Shown piece after piece: positions 1 through 8,775 of a DNA stretch of 64,000 nucleotides; position 1 is the stretch's first letter; every line of letters begins with the position of its first letter. The stretch spans positions 2,790,001 through 2,854,000 of the forward strand of contig NZ_MSCJ01000001.1 of the NCBI RefSeq assembly GCF_002954615.1, given 5' to 3'. The DNA comes from Photobacterium angustum (GTDB lineage: Bacteria; Pseudomonadota; Gammaproteobacteria; Enterobacterales; Vibrionaceae). A program made the translations under genes and the position numbers. The notes below the pieces were generated by a model. It made no database searches and was not told the DNA's origin. It was given only the letters and a program-made list of their open reading frames with translations.

Positions 1-93
1 TGGCGCCATCGATATTTCGATACCTCGATAGGCCATATAATCGATAAAAGCTTGTGCCTGTCGTGGGTTATAAAATCCCGCTAAGCGATACAT
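1..93 (-). CDS. glpG: Rhomboid protease GlpG, N-terminal fragment
   Basis: The minus-strand frame opens with ATG at 93 and runs off the left edge, giving 31 residues that start MYRLAGFYNPRQAQAFIDYM. This matches the start of the cytoplasmic N-terminal domain of GlpG (NPR.AQAF.DYM pattern). GlpG is an inner-membrane serine protease of the rhomboid family; its membrane and catalytic parts lie outside the window. It follows glpE by 79 bp on the same strand, the usual glpE-glpG order, so the two are probably co-transcribed. Confidence 0.85.
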   Translation of the reverse strand, partial: MYRLAGFYNPRQAQAFIDYMAYRGIEISMAP

Positions 94-172
94 AATGATG
101 ACCTTTCTGTTCAAAAATAGAATCTGACTTAAGATCTATCATTATCGCGCGCTCGATACCACTGTAAAGCCT

Positions 173-499
173 TTATGCTTCAATCACAGGTAATGCCGCA
201 CGACGCCAACCTTCAAAGCCACCATCTAAGCTATACACATTTTCATAACCTTGATTGATCAAATACTGTGCAGCGCCTTGACTACTGATACCGTGGTAGC
301 ACATCACAATCACCGGCTGCTCAAAGTCCACCTGATCCATCCAGCTAACCATGGTGTCATTGGTTAAATGAAACGCTTGCTCTGGGTGCGCTAGGGCAAA
401 TGACTGAGGATCGCGAATATCGACTAAAACTGCCTGACTATCCGTTTGTTGTAATAACTGATAGGCCTGCTCGACTGAGATATGTTGAAACTGTTCCAT
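173..499 (-). CDS. glpE: Thiosulfate sulfurtransferase GlpE (single-domain rhodanese)
   Basis: The 108-residue protein is one rhodanese domain. It carries the VDIRDPQSF motif near residues 26-34 and the active-site loop CYHGISS at 67-73, with Cys67 as the persulfide-forming residue. Length and motifs fit GlpE, a cytoplasmic enzyme that moves sulfane sulfur from thiosulfate to cyanide or thioredoxin in vitro. It lies just upstream of glpG on the same strand. The promoter should sit in the unusual GATC-rich gap 500-1000. Family assignment is firm; the physiological substrate is not known from sequence. Confidence 0.93.
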   Translation of the reverse strand: MEQFQHISVEQAYQLLQQTDSQAVLVDIRDPQSFALAHPEQAFHLTNDTMVSWMDQVDFEQPVIVMCYHGISSQGAAQYLINQGYENVYSLDGGFEGWRRAALPVIEA

Positions 500-1000
500 G
501 ATTTTCCTTTACCTGACTTGTTATTTTTATCATCGCATCGTGATCTACCAATGCTCAATAATATGATCCGCTAAACCTATACAAGATCCTTTTCACATGA
601 TCCTGACTTTTACTGCGGTATCTCATTATTAAACACAGTATACCTCAGCTTCTGGGGAATATATTCCACGCCAAAATCAGGGTTTATCCACACACAGGTA
701 TCTTATCGGCTCATGAAGTTTCAAATGAAGACAAAGGCTTGTCGATGATCATAACCTCAACACGAACACAAAGTAACCATCTGTGGAAAAAGCTGTGAAT
801 TGCGTTGATAATGTGTTTTAGCAACAAAGGATCCACTACATATAGTTAGGATCCGATCATAAACTGTGGATAACATGCTATTTAGTACACAACTATACCC
901 ACAATTGTGATGTTTATCTCATTATATTCAAGGTGATAGTCAACTAGCTCAATTGCGTTAGATCACTCTGTTTCTAAGCTCATTACGGATCCTCAGGCAC
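500..1000. other. Gene-free interval rich in GATC sites and DnaA-box-like sequences
   Basis: The gap between the start of glpE and the terminator of rpoH has no credible ORF. It holds ten GATC sites (542, 565, 585, 599, 747, 830, 850, 855, 961, 988), roughly five times chance. It also holds two perfect TTATCCACA-type 9-mers (684-692 forward, 865-873 reverse) and one TTTTCCACA variant (782-790 reverse). It must also contain the glpE promoter. GATC is the Dam/SeqA site and TTATCCACA the DnaA box, so a replication-linked or DnaA-controlled element is possible; that reading is inference. Confidence 0.6.
906..921. promoter_or_regulatory. Possible CRP-binding site
   Basis: TGTGA-N6-TCTCA differs from the CRP half-site consensus TGTGA-N6-TCACA at one position and has A/T flanks. 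It lies about 400 bp upstream of glpE, farther than a typical activator site, so its role is doubtful. Confidence 0.3.
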
Positions 1001-1024
1001 AAAAAAGCCGACACTTAGGTCGGC
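1001..1024 (-). terminator. Rho-independent terminator of rpoH
   Basis: On the minus strand a perfect GCCGAC/GTCGGC stem with a six-base loop is followed directly by six T. It lies 25 bp past the rpoH stop codon. Confidence 0.9.
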
Positions 1025-1048
1025 TTCTCATCTTCACAATGCAAAGGA

Positions 1049-1909
1049 TCAATAAAAATCGCCCACTGCATCTTTTAACTTTTTCATCGCATTTTTTTCT
1101 AACTGGCGAATACGCTCGGCAGAAACACCGTAATTATCGGCTAAATCTTGCAACGTTGATTTTTCATCATCTAACCAACGTGAACGTACGATATGCTGAC
1201 TACGTTCATCAAGGCTCGCTAACGCCTGAGATAATCGATTGTTCGCATGATTTTCCCAGTTGTTTTCTTCATATGTTAATGCGACATCAGAGCTTTTATC
1301 TTCTAAATAGTAAGCTGGAGCAACCGGTGTGGTATCACGCTCATCATCGTCATTTTGCATTTCAAACGTAGGATCTTGCGCTGCGAGACGTGATTCCATT
1401 TCACGTACATCGGAAGGTTCAACCCCAAGCTGCTCTGCGACCATATTGACTTCATCATTATTAAACCAACCCAAGCGCTTTTTCGACTTACGTAGGTTAA
1501 AGAATAATTTACGTTGTGCCTTGGTCGTTGCAACTTTCACAATTCGCCAATTACGCAGTACATATTCATGGATCTCTGCTTTAATCCAATGCACAGCAAA
1601 CGACACGAGTCGTACCCCAACTTCGGGGTTAAATCGTTTCACTGCCTTCATTAAACCAATATTGCCCTCTTGAATAAGATCGGCAATTGGTAGGCCATAA
1701 CCAGAGTAACCACGAGCAATATGAACAACGAAGCGCAGATGCGACATTACTAATGCTTTCGCAGAATTAATATCATCATCGTAATGCAGACGTTCAGCTA
1801 ACTCTTTCTCACGCTCAGGCGTAAGCATTGGATAACGATTAACAGTTTGGATATAACTATCTAAACTTTCCGTTGATACCAGAGCCATTGCAGACATCTC
1901 TTGTGACAT
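1049..1909 (-). CDS. rpoH: RNA polymerase sigma-32 (heat-shock sigma factor)
   Basis: The 286-residue protein has the sigma-70 family regions in order: region 2 with [18 protein letters not shown] around 79-95, the diagnostic RpoH box QRKLFFNLR at 132-140, and region 4 helix-turn-helix near the C terminus. Length equals that of enterobacterial RpoH (about 284). It directs core polymerase to chaperone and protease promoters after heat shock. It lies downstream of ftsX, as in many gammaproteobacteria, with a 184-bp gap where its own promoters would be. A strong terminator follows. Translational thermosensing is known in E. coli but I did not test folding here. Confidence 0.97.
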   Translation of the reverse strand: MSQEMSAMALVSTESLDSYIQTVNRYPMLTPEREKELAERLHYDDDINSAKALVMSHLRFVVHIARGYSGYGLPIADLIQEGNIGLMKAVKRFNPEVGVRLVSFAVHWIKAEIHEYVLRNWRIVKVATTKAQRKLFFNLRKSKKRLGWFNNDEVNMVAEQLGVEPSDVREMESRLAAQDPTFEMQNDDDERDTTPVAPAYYLEDKSSDVALTYEENNWENHANNRLSQALASLDERSQHIVRSRWLDDEKSTLQDLADNYGVSAERIRQLEKNAMKKLKDAVGDFY

Positions 1910-2093
1910 TCAAAGACCTCGTATGTTTGTGCTATTTTTGTTCTATCGTAACGATAAATAAACGACAACGAACGTTACGTGAACATGCAATAATGCCTGT
2001 AAACATAGTTCAATTGCAAGCTCAAGCGCAAATGAATATGAATTACAGGCATCAATAATAAATAAAAATGATGTCGGAACTGAGAACAATACG

Positions 2094-3026
2094 TTACACA
2101 GGCTCGATCTCTTTTAGATGTCGACCAGCAGAAAGTCGTGCAGCCAACAAGCCTAAAAACGTAGCAAGCATAACCATAATTAAGCTTTCGTCCCAGCTCA
2201 ATCCTATCATTCTAAAATTGCTTCCATAGAGGTTAGCAAGTTTCGCCACAGCTTCATCAAGCAGTAATGTCACAATCGCAGCTAAAATCCAAGCAATCAC
2301 GGCCGCAATCAAACCATACCAAGCGCCAACATAAAGATAAGGGCGTAAAATATAACTGTCGGTAGCCCCCACCATTTTCATCACTTGAATTTCATCTTTA
2401 TGGCTCAGTACTTGTAAACGTAATGTATTACCAACAATTAAGAACACAGCAAAGAGCATTAAACCTGACATCAATGCAGCTAACGTTACAGCAAGATCTT
2501 GAATAGCGGCTAAACGTTGTAGCCAATCACTATCTAAACGCACTTCATTAACTTGTGGCTCTTTACCTAATTTATCGGCTAGCGCACGGGCTTGTACATC
2601 GCCCTGCCAATCAGGTGCAGGCTTAACAATAACGACCGCAGGCAAAGGGTTATCTTTACTATCAAACAAACTCAATGCTTTCTCAAAGCCGCCGTGTTGA
2701 CGGAATTCTTCTAATCCTTTGGCCGCCGAAATATATTGAACACTTTCAGCTTCAGGCCAGGTTTTGACAGTATCAGCAAAAGCTTGACCGTCACTGTCAC
2801 TAACATCGCTATTCAAATACAACGTAATTTGGCTAGGGTTTTGCCAAGAATCGGCCACTACCGTGATATTTTTAGCCATTAGGTAGAAGGTACAAGGTAG
2901 CGTTAACGCAAATGCGAGTACTGCTAAGGTTAAAAAGTTACCTAGTGGGCGACGAAACATATCCTTTAATGCGGTACTTCCCTGCTGACGATGGATCGCA
3001 AAAAAGCCCGTAGATTTACGCGCCAT
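2094..3026 (-). CDS. ftsX: Cell division ABC-transporter-like permease FtsX
   Basis: The 310-residue inner-membrane protein has a basic cytoplasmic N terminus, a first membrane helix near 28-51, a periplasmic domain of about 120 residues, and three C-terminal helices. The coupling region AVFLIVGNTLRLQVLSHKDEI is typical of FtsX. With FtsE it sits at the septal ring and activates peptidoglycan hydrolases through EnvC-type partners. The start overlaps the end of ftsE by 11 bp, indicating translational coupling. It is the last gene of ftsY-ftsE-ftsX. Confidence 0.96.
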   Translation of the reverse strand: MARKSTGFFAIHRQQGSTALKDMFRRPLGNFLTLAVLAFALTLPCTFYLMAKNITVVADSWQNPSQITLYLNSDVSDSDGQAFADTVKTWPEAESVQYISAAKGLEEFRQHGGFEKALSLFDSKDNPLPAVVIVKPAPDWQGDVQARALADKLGKEPQVNEVRLDSDWLQRLAAIQDLAVTLAALMSGLMLFAVFLIVGNTLRLQVLSHKDEIQVMKMVGATDSYILRPYLYVGAWYGLIAAVIAWILAAIVTLLLDEAVAKLANLYGSNFRMIGLSWDESLIMVMLATFLGLLAARLSAGRHLKEIEPV

Positions 3027-3684
3027 GAGTAAGCTCCCTTAGATTTCCTTTTTGTAAATCAAAGCGACGATAGTTTCGACTCGCTAATAATGATGTATCG
3101 TGGGTTGCCATTAAAACGCTGACTCCAACACGATTAAATTCTTCAAACAAGCGTAGTACTTGTTGTGATAAATCCGCATCTAGGTTACCGGTCGGCTCAT
3201 CAGCTAGCAGTAACATAGGTTTGTTAACAACAGCGCGGGCAATACCGACACGCTGTTGCTCACCGCCAGATAATTGGATAGGCAAACATTTTGCTTTATC
3301 CAATAATCCAACCTTATCAAGTGCCGCACAAACACGACGCTTAATCTCATTTTCCGAAACTTGTTCAACTCGCAGTGGTAACGCGACATTGTCGTAAACA
3401 CTGCGATCCATTAACAATTTATGATCTTGGAAAATAATACCGATATTTCGGCGCAGAAAAGGGATCTGCTTATTTGGTAATCGCGTGATGTCATGACCGT
3501 TAAACCAGATCTGACCATCACTTGGTCGTTCTAAAGCACAAATTAATTTCAGCAGAGTACTTTTACCGGCACCAGAGTGACCAGTTAAAAAAGCCATGTC
3601 TGCTGGACGTAGATGAAAATCTACTTTCTGTAGGGCTTGCCTACCGCCACGATAAGCTTTACTTACCTGCTGAAATCGAATCAC
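3016..3684 (-). CDS. ftsE: Cell division ATP-binding protein FtsE
   Basis: The 222-residue ABC ATPase has Walker A GHSGAGKST at 35-43, the Q-loop in IGIIFQDHKLL, signature LSGGEQQ at 138-144, Walker B MLLLADE at 157-163 and the switch histidine in ATHD. Length and sequence are those of FtsE, the cytoplasmic partner of FtsX in the divisome. It begins 3 bp after the ftsY stop codon and overlaps ftsX by 11 bp, so the three genes are one transcription unit. Confidence 0.97.
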   Translation of the reverse strand: MIRFQQVSKAYRGGRQALQKVDFHLRPADMAFLTGHSGAGKSTLLKLICALERPSDGQIWFNGHDITRLPNKQIPFLRRNIGIIFQDHKLLMDRSVYDNVALPLRVEQVSENEIKRRVCAALDKVGLLDKAKCLPIQLSGGEQQRVGIARAVVNKPMLLLADEPTGNLDADLSQQVLRLFEEFNRVGVSVLMATHDTSLLASRNYRRFDLQKGNLRELTHGA

Positions 3685-3687
3685 ACT

Positions 3688-5067
3688 TTATTCCTCATCA
3701 CTAAATAATGCTTCAATAAATTCTTCTGCAGCAAATGGACGGAGATCGTCAATACCTTCACCGACACCAATGTATCGAATCGGAATATTAAACTGATCTG
3801 CCACCGCAAAGATCACACCACCTTTCGCTGTACCATCTAATTTAGTGATCGTAATTCCTGATACAGGAGCAACATCACTGAACAATTTAGCTTGGCTAAT
3901 GGCATTTTGACCAGTGCCCGCATCGACAGTTAGCATAATTTCATGAGGGGCATCAACGTCCACCTTTTTCATTACACGTACGATCTTACGCAGCTCTTCC
4001 ATTAAGTTGCCTTTGTTTTGCAAACGGCCAGCAGTATCGGCAATAACCACATCAACATTCTTTGCTTTTGCCGATTCAATGGCATCAAAGATCACTGATG
4101 CGCTATCAGCGCCAGTGTGCTGGGCAACAACAGGAACGTTGTTTCGTTCACCCCAAACTTGTAACTGTTCAACAGCAGCAGCACGGAATGTATCACCTGC
4201 CGCTAACATCACAGATTTACCTTCCGCTTGGAATTGCTTAGCTAACTTACCGATAGTGGTCGTTTTACCCACTCCATTTACGCCGACCATTAAGATGACA
4301 TAAGGCTTTTTGCTAGTATCGATAACCAAAGGTTGTTCGACTTTAGCTAACATGTCAGCTAGTTCATCTTTTAGTAAACCATAGAGGGCTTCACCGTCTT
4401 TAAGTTCCTTTTTTGATGCTTTATCGGTCAGATTTTCGATAATTTTCAGCGTGGTATCCATGCCGACATCTGCAATGAGTAGCTGTTCTTCCAGCTCTTC
4501 AAACAGCTCATCATCAATTTTCTTACCGCTAAATAAGCCAAAGAAACCCGCACCAAAATTGGTTTTGGTTTTCTTTAAGCCACGCATTAAGCGGGCAAAG
4601 AAGCCTTCCGATTTCGGTTTTTCTTGCTCTACAGGTTTTGCTATCTCTTCTTCCGTCGCTGATTCGGTTTCACTTGTTTCAACGTTTGTTGAAGCGATAG
4701 ATTCTACAATCTCAGCGTTATCTATTGCATTAGAAGGCTCAAGAACATCAGAAGCTTCAGGCTCAATCGTTACAGTTTCTTCAATAACACTGCTTTTTTC
4801 AGCGTCATCTACTTGCAACGTCTTTGCCAATTCGACATCATCGGTCTTAGCAATCTTTTCTTGCTCTGCCGCAGCGCTTTCGTCAGTTTGAACATCGTTA
4901 TTATGCTCAACTTTCGTCTTCGCCTCGTCAGAGGAATGTGTTGATTCAGGGCTATCAATAGCCCCATCCACTACTGATTGTTCAGTAGTTTGTTCCTTTT
5001 GAGCATCGTTATCTTCAGAGCTAAATCCGAGCCATGAAAATAAACCGCGTTTCTTTTTTTCTGCCAT
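3688..5067 (-). CDS. ftsY: Signal recognition particle receptor FtsY
   Basis: The 459-residue protein has the long acidic, low-complexity A domain (about 1-155) typical of gammaproteobacterial FtsY, then the N domain and a SRP GTPase G domain. G1 is GVNGVGKTTT from 262, G3 is DTAGR at 344-348 and G4 is TKLDGTAKGG at 408-417. FtsY receives ribosome-SRP complexes at the inner membrane for co-translational insertion. It heads the ftsY-ftsE-ftsX unit; the divergent rsmD begins 84 bp away, so both promoters share a short gap. Confidence 0.97.
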   Translation of the reverse strand: MAEKKKRGLFSWLGFSSEDNDAQKEQTTEQSVVDGAIDSPESTHSSDEAKTKVEHNNDVQTDESAAAEQEKIAKTDDVELAKTLQVDDAEKSSVIEETVTIEPEASDVLEPSNAIDNAEIVESIASTNVETSETESATEEEIAKPVEQEKPKSEGFFARLMRGLKKTKTNFGAGFFGLFSGKKIDDELFEELEEQLLIADVGMDTTLKIIENLTDKASKKELKDGEALYGLLKDELADMLAKVEQPLVIDTSKKPYVILMVGVNGVGKTTTIGKLAKQFQAEGKSVMLAAGDTFRAAAVEQLQVWGERNNVPVVAQHTGADSASVIFDAIESAKAKNVDVVIADTAGRLQNKGNLMEELRKIVRVMKKVDVDAPHEIMLTVDAGTGQNAISQAKLFSDVAPVSGITITKLDGTAKGGVIFAVADQFNIPIRYIGVGEGIDDLRPFAAEEFIEALFSDEE

Positions 5068-5151
5068 TGGCGAATCCTAGCGCTTGATTGGTACAATTTG
5101 CAGCCTAAAAACAGGTGTATACTATCATTTTCTTAACGGTCAAAAAAATCT

Positions 5152-5757
5152 ATGACGCAGCGTAGACAACAAACAACTCGCAAACCACAAAATAATCGTC
5201 CTGGCGGGTTCGTTCGCATCATTAGCGGACAATGGCGTGGACGCAAATTACCCGTTCATGATGTCGAAGGACTACGTCCGACCACTGACCGTGTAAAAGA
5301 AACACTTTTCAACTGGTTAGCGCAAGACATTTATCAATCTAAATGCCTTGATCTGTTCGCTGGTAGCGGCGGTTTAAGTTTTGAAGCTCTTTCTCGTGGC
5401 GCTGAAAGCGTAACGATGCTTGAACTCGACAAAAAAGCCGCGAATCAATTAGAGCAAAACTTAAAAACCGTTGGGGCAAAAAATGCCACTGTGGTTAATG
5501 GTGACAGCTTAACGTTTTTGTCACAACAAGGACGTGCACATGATTTAGTCTTTATTGATCCCCCATTTAGAAAAGATCTTATTCAAGACGTGATCGCCGC
5601 ATTAGAAAACAACGGCTGGCTTGCTCCCCATGCAATGATTTATATTGAAGCAGAAAAGGAATTGGGCAACCTGATAACGCCAAGCCATTGGCACCTACAC
5701 CGTGAAAAAACGGCAGGACAGGTTTGCTACCGCTTATTTGCAAGAGAGGAACCATGA
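5152..5757 (+). CDS. rsmD: 16S rRNA (guanine966-N2)-methyltransferase RsmD
   Basis: The 201-residue protein has a basic N terminus, then a class I methyltransferase fold with SAM motif LDLFAGSGGL at 66-75 and the N6/N2 amino-methyltransferase motif DPPF at 136-139. RsmD makes m2G966 in 16S rRNA. It is divergent from ftsY, as in E. coli. Its TGA overlaps the ATG of the next gene (ATGA at 5754-5757). Confidence 0.95.
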   Translation: MTQRRQQTTRKPQNNRPGGFVRIISGQWRGRKLPVHDVEGLRPTTDRVKETLFNWLAQDIYQSKCLDLFAGSGGLSFEALSRGAESVTMLELDKKAANQLEQNLKTVGAKNATVVNGDSLTFLSQQGRAHDLVFIDPPFRKDLIQDVIAALENNGWLAPHAMIYIEAEKELGNLITPSHWHLHREKTAGQVCYRLFAREEP

Positions 5758-6020
5758 AGGCGCTAATACTTATCGCAAAACTTGCCATTGCCTTTGTTTG
5801 GCTGGTACTACTGATTAATATCGTTCACCCATTCCCTGGCGTTGCTGCTATGGCGTTATATATCATGACAGCGTTCTTGTTTATGATGCATGGCTTACAA
5901 ATGCTGATATTTATTGGTGCATTTGGCGACAAAATTAACATGTCCGGTTGGGAAAAGTGGTCCATTTTAATTTTTGGTATCTTCGCCCTGCTTGATATCC
6001 GCCGTAAGCATATGATGTAA
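5754..6020 (+). CDS. yhhL: DUF1145 / YhhL-family small membrane protein
   Basis: Starting at the ATG that overlaps the rsmD stop, this gives an 88-residue protein with two or three hydrophobic segments. The pattern FPGVAAMALYIM...FMMHGLQMLIF is typical of the YhhL (DUF1145) family. The family always follows rsmD in enterics and vibrios; its function is unknown. I preferred 5754 over the longer upstream frame because of the ATGA overlap. A strong bidirectional terminator follows. Confidence 0.85.
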   Translation: MKALILIAKLAIAFVWLVLLINIVHPFPGVAAMALYIMTAFLFMMHGLQMLIFIGAFGDKINMSGWEKWSILIFGIFALLDIRRKHMM

Positions 6021-6036
6021 CCAAATTAAAGATAAT

Positions 6037-6067
6037 AAAAAAGCGAACCATAGGGTTCGCTTTTTTT
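6037..6067 (+). terminator. Terminator after rsmD-yhhL
   Basis: A perfect GCGAACC/GGTTCGC stem with a four-base loop is followed by seven T; the upstream A run makes it usable on both strands. Confidence 0.9.
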
Positions 6068-6279
6068 GTTGCATCACCTCATTACCGATAGTCTGGGTAA
6101 TAACATGCGTGAATAACAAAGTGAGTGCTATCGACACCGAATCTTTATGGTTGTTGTTGGTGTTGGTGTTAATGCTAACAACAGCTCACTTACCGGAAAT
6201 AAACAATAAAATGAAAAGTTAACCACTATTACGTAAACGTAATAATTAAAATGGGGTGTTGCTTGCCGATATCTGCGGC

Positions 6280-6522
6280 TTATTTATCAGCAGCAGACAG
6301 TAGCTTTTCAGCAAAGGTAAGTTGTGATGCTGATTGTGTGAATACCACACCTGAGTGTGAACGCTCTGCAGTACCTTGTTTTTGGTAGTGCGCCGCATTC
6401 ATAGTGCTAGCCGCTGCTTTTTGAAATTGAACATTACCTGTGAACGCACCATCTTTTGCTGAAGCGTTGTAAGACATAGCGATGATAGCGGCTGCGATAG
6501 TTGCTTTAATAACTGTTTTCAT
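6280..6522 (-). CDS. Small exported protein of unknown function
   Basis: The 80-residue product begins with a clear Sec signal peptide (basic MKTVIK, hydrophobic core, cleavage likely after ASA at residue 22). The mature part of about 58 residues is polar, rich in Ala, Gln and Ser, and has no cysteine. I do not recognise the family. It is flanked by long gaps and appears monocistronic. The clear signal peptide and in-frame ATG support it as real. Confidence 0.65.
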   Translation of the reverse strand: MKTVIKATIAAAIIAMSYNASAKDGAFTGNVQFQKAAASTMNAAHYQKQGTAERSHSGVVFTQSASQLTFAEKLLSAADK

Positions 6523-6829
6523 GAGTAATAAAACCTTGTGTCTTTATGTTTGTGAACGCCTTGTGCGTTTCGATGGATGCATTATCAATAATTACACCAA
6601 AAACAACAATACAATAAAAACACAAAAGATTATTACCAATAAGCAATAATAAAAGAGAAGGTCGTGAAGTACTTAATAGCGGAATAGGTAAGACGAGGAA
6701 ATTAAACAATAAAAAGATGATTCGGAATAACCATCTATCAAGAAGGGATACGCATTAAAGAATGGGGTTAAAGACGGTTGGGTTTTCTTATTATTTGCAC
6801 GTTGATTTGATACTTATTTTCTACCTCGA
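6523..6829. other. AT-rich intergenic DNA with no recognised feature
   Basis: The interval separates the small exported protein from the zinc-ribbon gene. It should contain the promoter of the former. No convincing ORF, repeat or strong hairpin was seen. Confidence 0.5.
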
Positions 6830-7150
6830 TTAAGGCTCTTGATCGCGGTCGCATTGGCAATTCCAACACAGTTCAAATTGTCCTTGATTCACTTCACCGC
6901 ACTGCGAACAATGCCAATCATGATAATCAGTGCGTTTATAATCACTGACAATCCCTTGTGCGCGTTGCCATTGCCATTGCTCAACCCATACTTTCACTTC
7001 AACAACATTCGCTGGAAGCTCTCCCATCGCAGCACCTAACGCCTCACCCGTTAACCGTGCATTAACTCCCTCACTTTCTAATAACCCTTTCACGCTGTGC
7101 GCTTCCAAGCTATTACAAGCGCTATAGATACACTGCCATTGCTCTGACAT
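6830..7150 (-). CDS. DUF2007-like protein with C-terminal zinc ribbon
   Basis: The start at 7150 is set by the ribosome-binding site GAGGAG seven bases upstream, and gives 106 residues. Residues 4-70 resemble the DUF2007 'putative prokaryotic signal transducing' fold (C-I-Y-S-A-x3-EA...VKGLLESEGV). Residues 78-100 hold a four-cysteine zinc ribbon (CSQC...CWNC). The longer frame upstream runs into yhhN and is not used. It follows yhhN by 22 bp and is probably co-transcribed with it. The function is unknown. Confidence 0.75.
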   Translation of the reverse strand: MSEQWQCIYSACNSLEAHSVKGLLESEGVNARLTGEALGAAMGELPANVVEVKVWVEQWQWQRAQGIVSDYKRTDYHDWHCSQCGEVNQGQFELCWNCQCDRDQEP

Positions 7151-7172
7151 AGATAACTCCTCAAATGACAGG

Positions 7173-7793
7173 CTATAAAACGAGTACTGAGCCAACAAAT
7201 AAACCTTGAGCAATAAAGTACGTCGACATAATGATTGCCGTTGCGGCACCGAACTCACCCTTAAAACGATTAACAGCCAAGGTAAGATCTGATAGCACAA
7301 ATAAAATAGCGCCAACGACGGTAAATAGTGCGGCTTGGCTATGGGACAACAACCAATACTGCCCAGCAGCAAAGATCATCGCCATAATAATGAGTATATA
7401 GAAAGCAACTGGCGTTTGTAGTGGTGCTAGAGAAGGTAACAACAGTAAGAAAACGACAATACCGATGGCTAGACAAAGCGCAAGTAACCACCAACTTATT
7501 GTTCCTTGCCATTGACTGGCAAATGCGACGGTAAAAGCAATATGAGCAAGAAAAAAGCTCATCAGGCCAGCGAAAAAGCGATCTGTTGGCAACATTAAGT
7601 AAATATCACCAATGATTGAAAAGCAAAGCCCTACAACAATTGCCCAGTAATAAAAACTGGGAGCACCGATCCATACGCATTGTATGACCATCAACATAAC
7701 CGTTAACGGTTTACTGACATAGTAAAGCCAGCGTGGTCCTCGATAAGCAGCAGTAATGTGCAATACCGCTAAAAATATAATACATAACCACAT
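7173..7793 (-). CDS. yhhN: Lysoplasmalogenase-family (YhhN/TMEM86) membrane protein
   Basis: The 206-residue protein has about eight hydrophobic helices and the family motifs GDIYLMLP and FFLAHIAF. Human TMEM86 members hydrolyse the vinyl-ether bond of lysoplasmalogens; the bacterial activity is less certain. It lies near rsmD/yhhL and yhhM, the E. coli neighbourhood of yhhN. It is the first gene of a two-gene unit with the zinc-ribbon gene. Confidence 0.85.
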   Translation of the reverse strand: MWLCIIFLAVLHITAAYRGPRWLYYVSKPLTVMLMVIQCVWIGAPSFYYWAIVVGLCFSIIGDIYLMLPTDRFFAGLMSFFLAHIAFTVAFASQWQGTISWWLLALCLAIGIVVFLLLLPSLAPLQTPVAFYILIIMAMIFAAGQYWLLSHSQAALFTVVGAILFVLSDLTLAVNRFKGEFGAATAIIMSTYFIAQGLFVGSVLVL

Positions 7794-8531
7794 AATCAGA
7801 CATTCACTACGATTTTAAATACACTCTTTGTAAAGGTGAGCAAATATTATTGTATTTGCCATCTCAATAATCAGAAATGGCGTACAACCACCTCATAACA
7901 GCCCTCAACACACCTTTGATAGATTGTAAAAGCAACCGTTTACCTCTTATGCAAAGCTATTTTATTAATTTTTTATCACTTTATATCCACAAAATACATC
8001 ACCGCTTCAAGAAGACTATAAAGACAACAAAAAAAACACCTATAAAACATAAAGATAAGAAATAAAATCATGCTATAACCGTAATTTTTCACGCATATTA
8101 CTTTGGTGAATAAACCACCAAAAAATAAAAACACAATCCAAATAGGCGTTTGGGTAATAATAAACACCAAAAACGACTGATTTAGTTATAAAAAAACAAA
8201 TATCACTACAGAAAAGTTAGAATAAATTAAAGGACAAAAGACTAGACAACATAAACACTTATTTTGATAAATAAAGAATTCACCATCACAATGAAAAACA
8301 AAATAACAAATAAAAATCAATAATATAAAACCAAAAAACAACAAAACCAAACAAAAACACCCTGCGTAAAAAAACAATAAACTTCTCTTTTTCGTCCATT
8401 TAAAAGCTTTATCTTGATTTTAAAATGTTTTTATCTAAGTTTTTCACCACCCTCAATTGCCAAAGCAGCTAAAAAAATGTTATTCTTTTTGTCAAGAAAA
8501 AAAACAACCACTAAAAAAGGATAATAAAATA
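7794..8531. other. Very AT-rich 0.74-kb gap
   Basis: Frames here are short, lysine- and asparagine-rich by composition, and lack ribosome-binding sites, so I consider them spurious. The stretch 8000-8400 is almost homopolymeric A/C on one strand. Its 3' end should hold the promoter of the 25-codon ORF at 8532. Confidence 0.5.
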
Positions 8532-8609
8532 ATGACACCTTCACAAAAACAAGGGCTTATGATGATTGCGGTTGTTGTAGGCCTAATGACATTGCCAGTT
8601 CTTTACTAA
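8532..8609 (+). CDS. Predicted 25-residue single-span membrane peptide
   Basis: ATG at 8532 encodes 25 residues: a polar start MTPSQKQG followed by a hydrophobic segment rich in Met, Val, Leu and Ala, ending PVLY. An A-rich AAAAAAGG ribosome-binding site lies 12-13 bases upstream, and a strong terminator begins 21 bases after the stop. This compact promoter-ORF-terminator layout is that of a genuine small-protein gene. The family is not recognised; it could modulate a membrane partner, but nothing shows which. Confidence 0.55.
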   Translation: MTPSQKQGLMMIAVVVGLMTLPVLY

Positions 8610-8630
8610 AAGAATTATCAATTTCAAAAA

Positions 8631-8657
8631 AATAGCGCCTATTGGCGCCATTTTTTT
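8631..8657 (+). terminator. Terminator after the 25-codon ORF
   Basis: A GCGCC/GGCGC stem with a TATT loop is followed by CA and seven T. Confidence 0.85.
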
Positions 8658-8716
8658 ATCTACATCACAAAATGTTAAGATTCGTATTAAATTCCTACAA
8701 TTTTTGATTTTTAAAT

Positions 8717-8747
8717 AAAAGAAAACCCGACGCATTACTGCACCGGG
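8717..8747 (-). terminator. Terminator of the 118-residue membrane-anchored protein gene
   Basis: On the minus strand a nine-pair stem (with two G-U pairs) and GTAA tetraloop is followed by TTTTCTTTT. It lies about 30 bp past the stop codon at 8776. Confidence 0.75.
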
Positions 8748-8775
8748 CCTAATAAGAAAATCTAAGATTTAACGC

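Noticed and set aside
1039..1371. Plus-strand frame opposite rpoH
   Set aside because: Shadow of the sigma-32 coding frame; low-complexity composition and no known motif.
6830..7372. Long 180-residue form of the zinc-ribbon protein
   Set aside because: The extra N terminus overlaps yhhN and lacks a ribosome-binding site; the ATG at 7150 has a GAGGAG site.
7877..8377. Several 60-residue frames in the AT-rich gap
   Set aside because: Composition reflects A/T homopolymer runs; no ribosome-binding sites and no recognisable domain.
8635..8648. Hairpin after the 25-codon ORF as a riboswitch or sRNA
   Set aside because: A short GC stem plus T run is fully explained as an intrinsic terminator.
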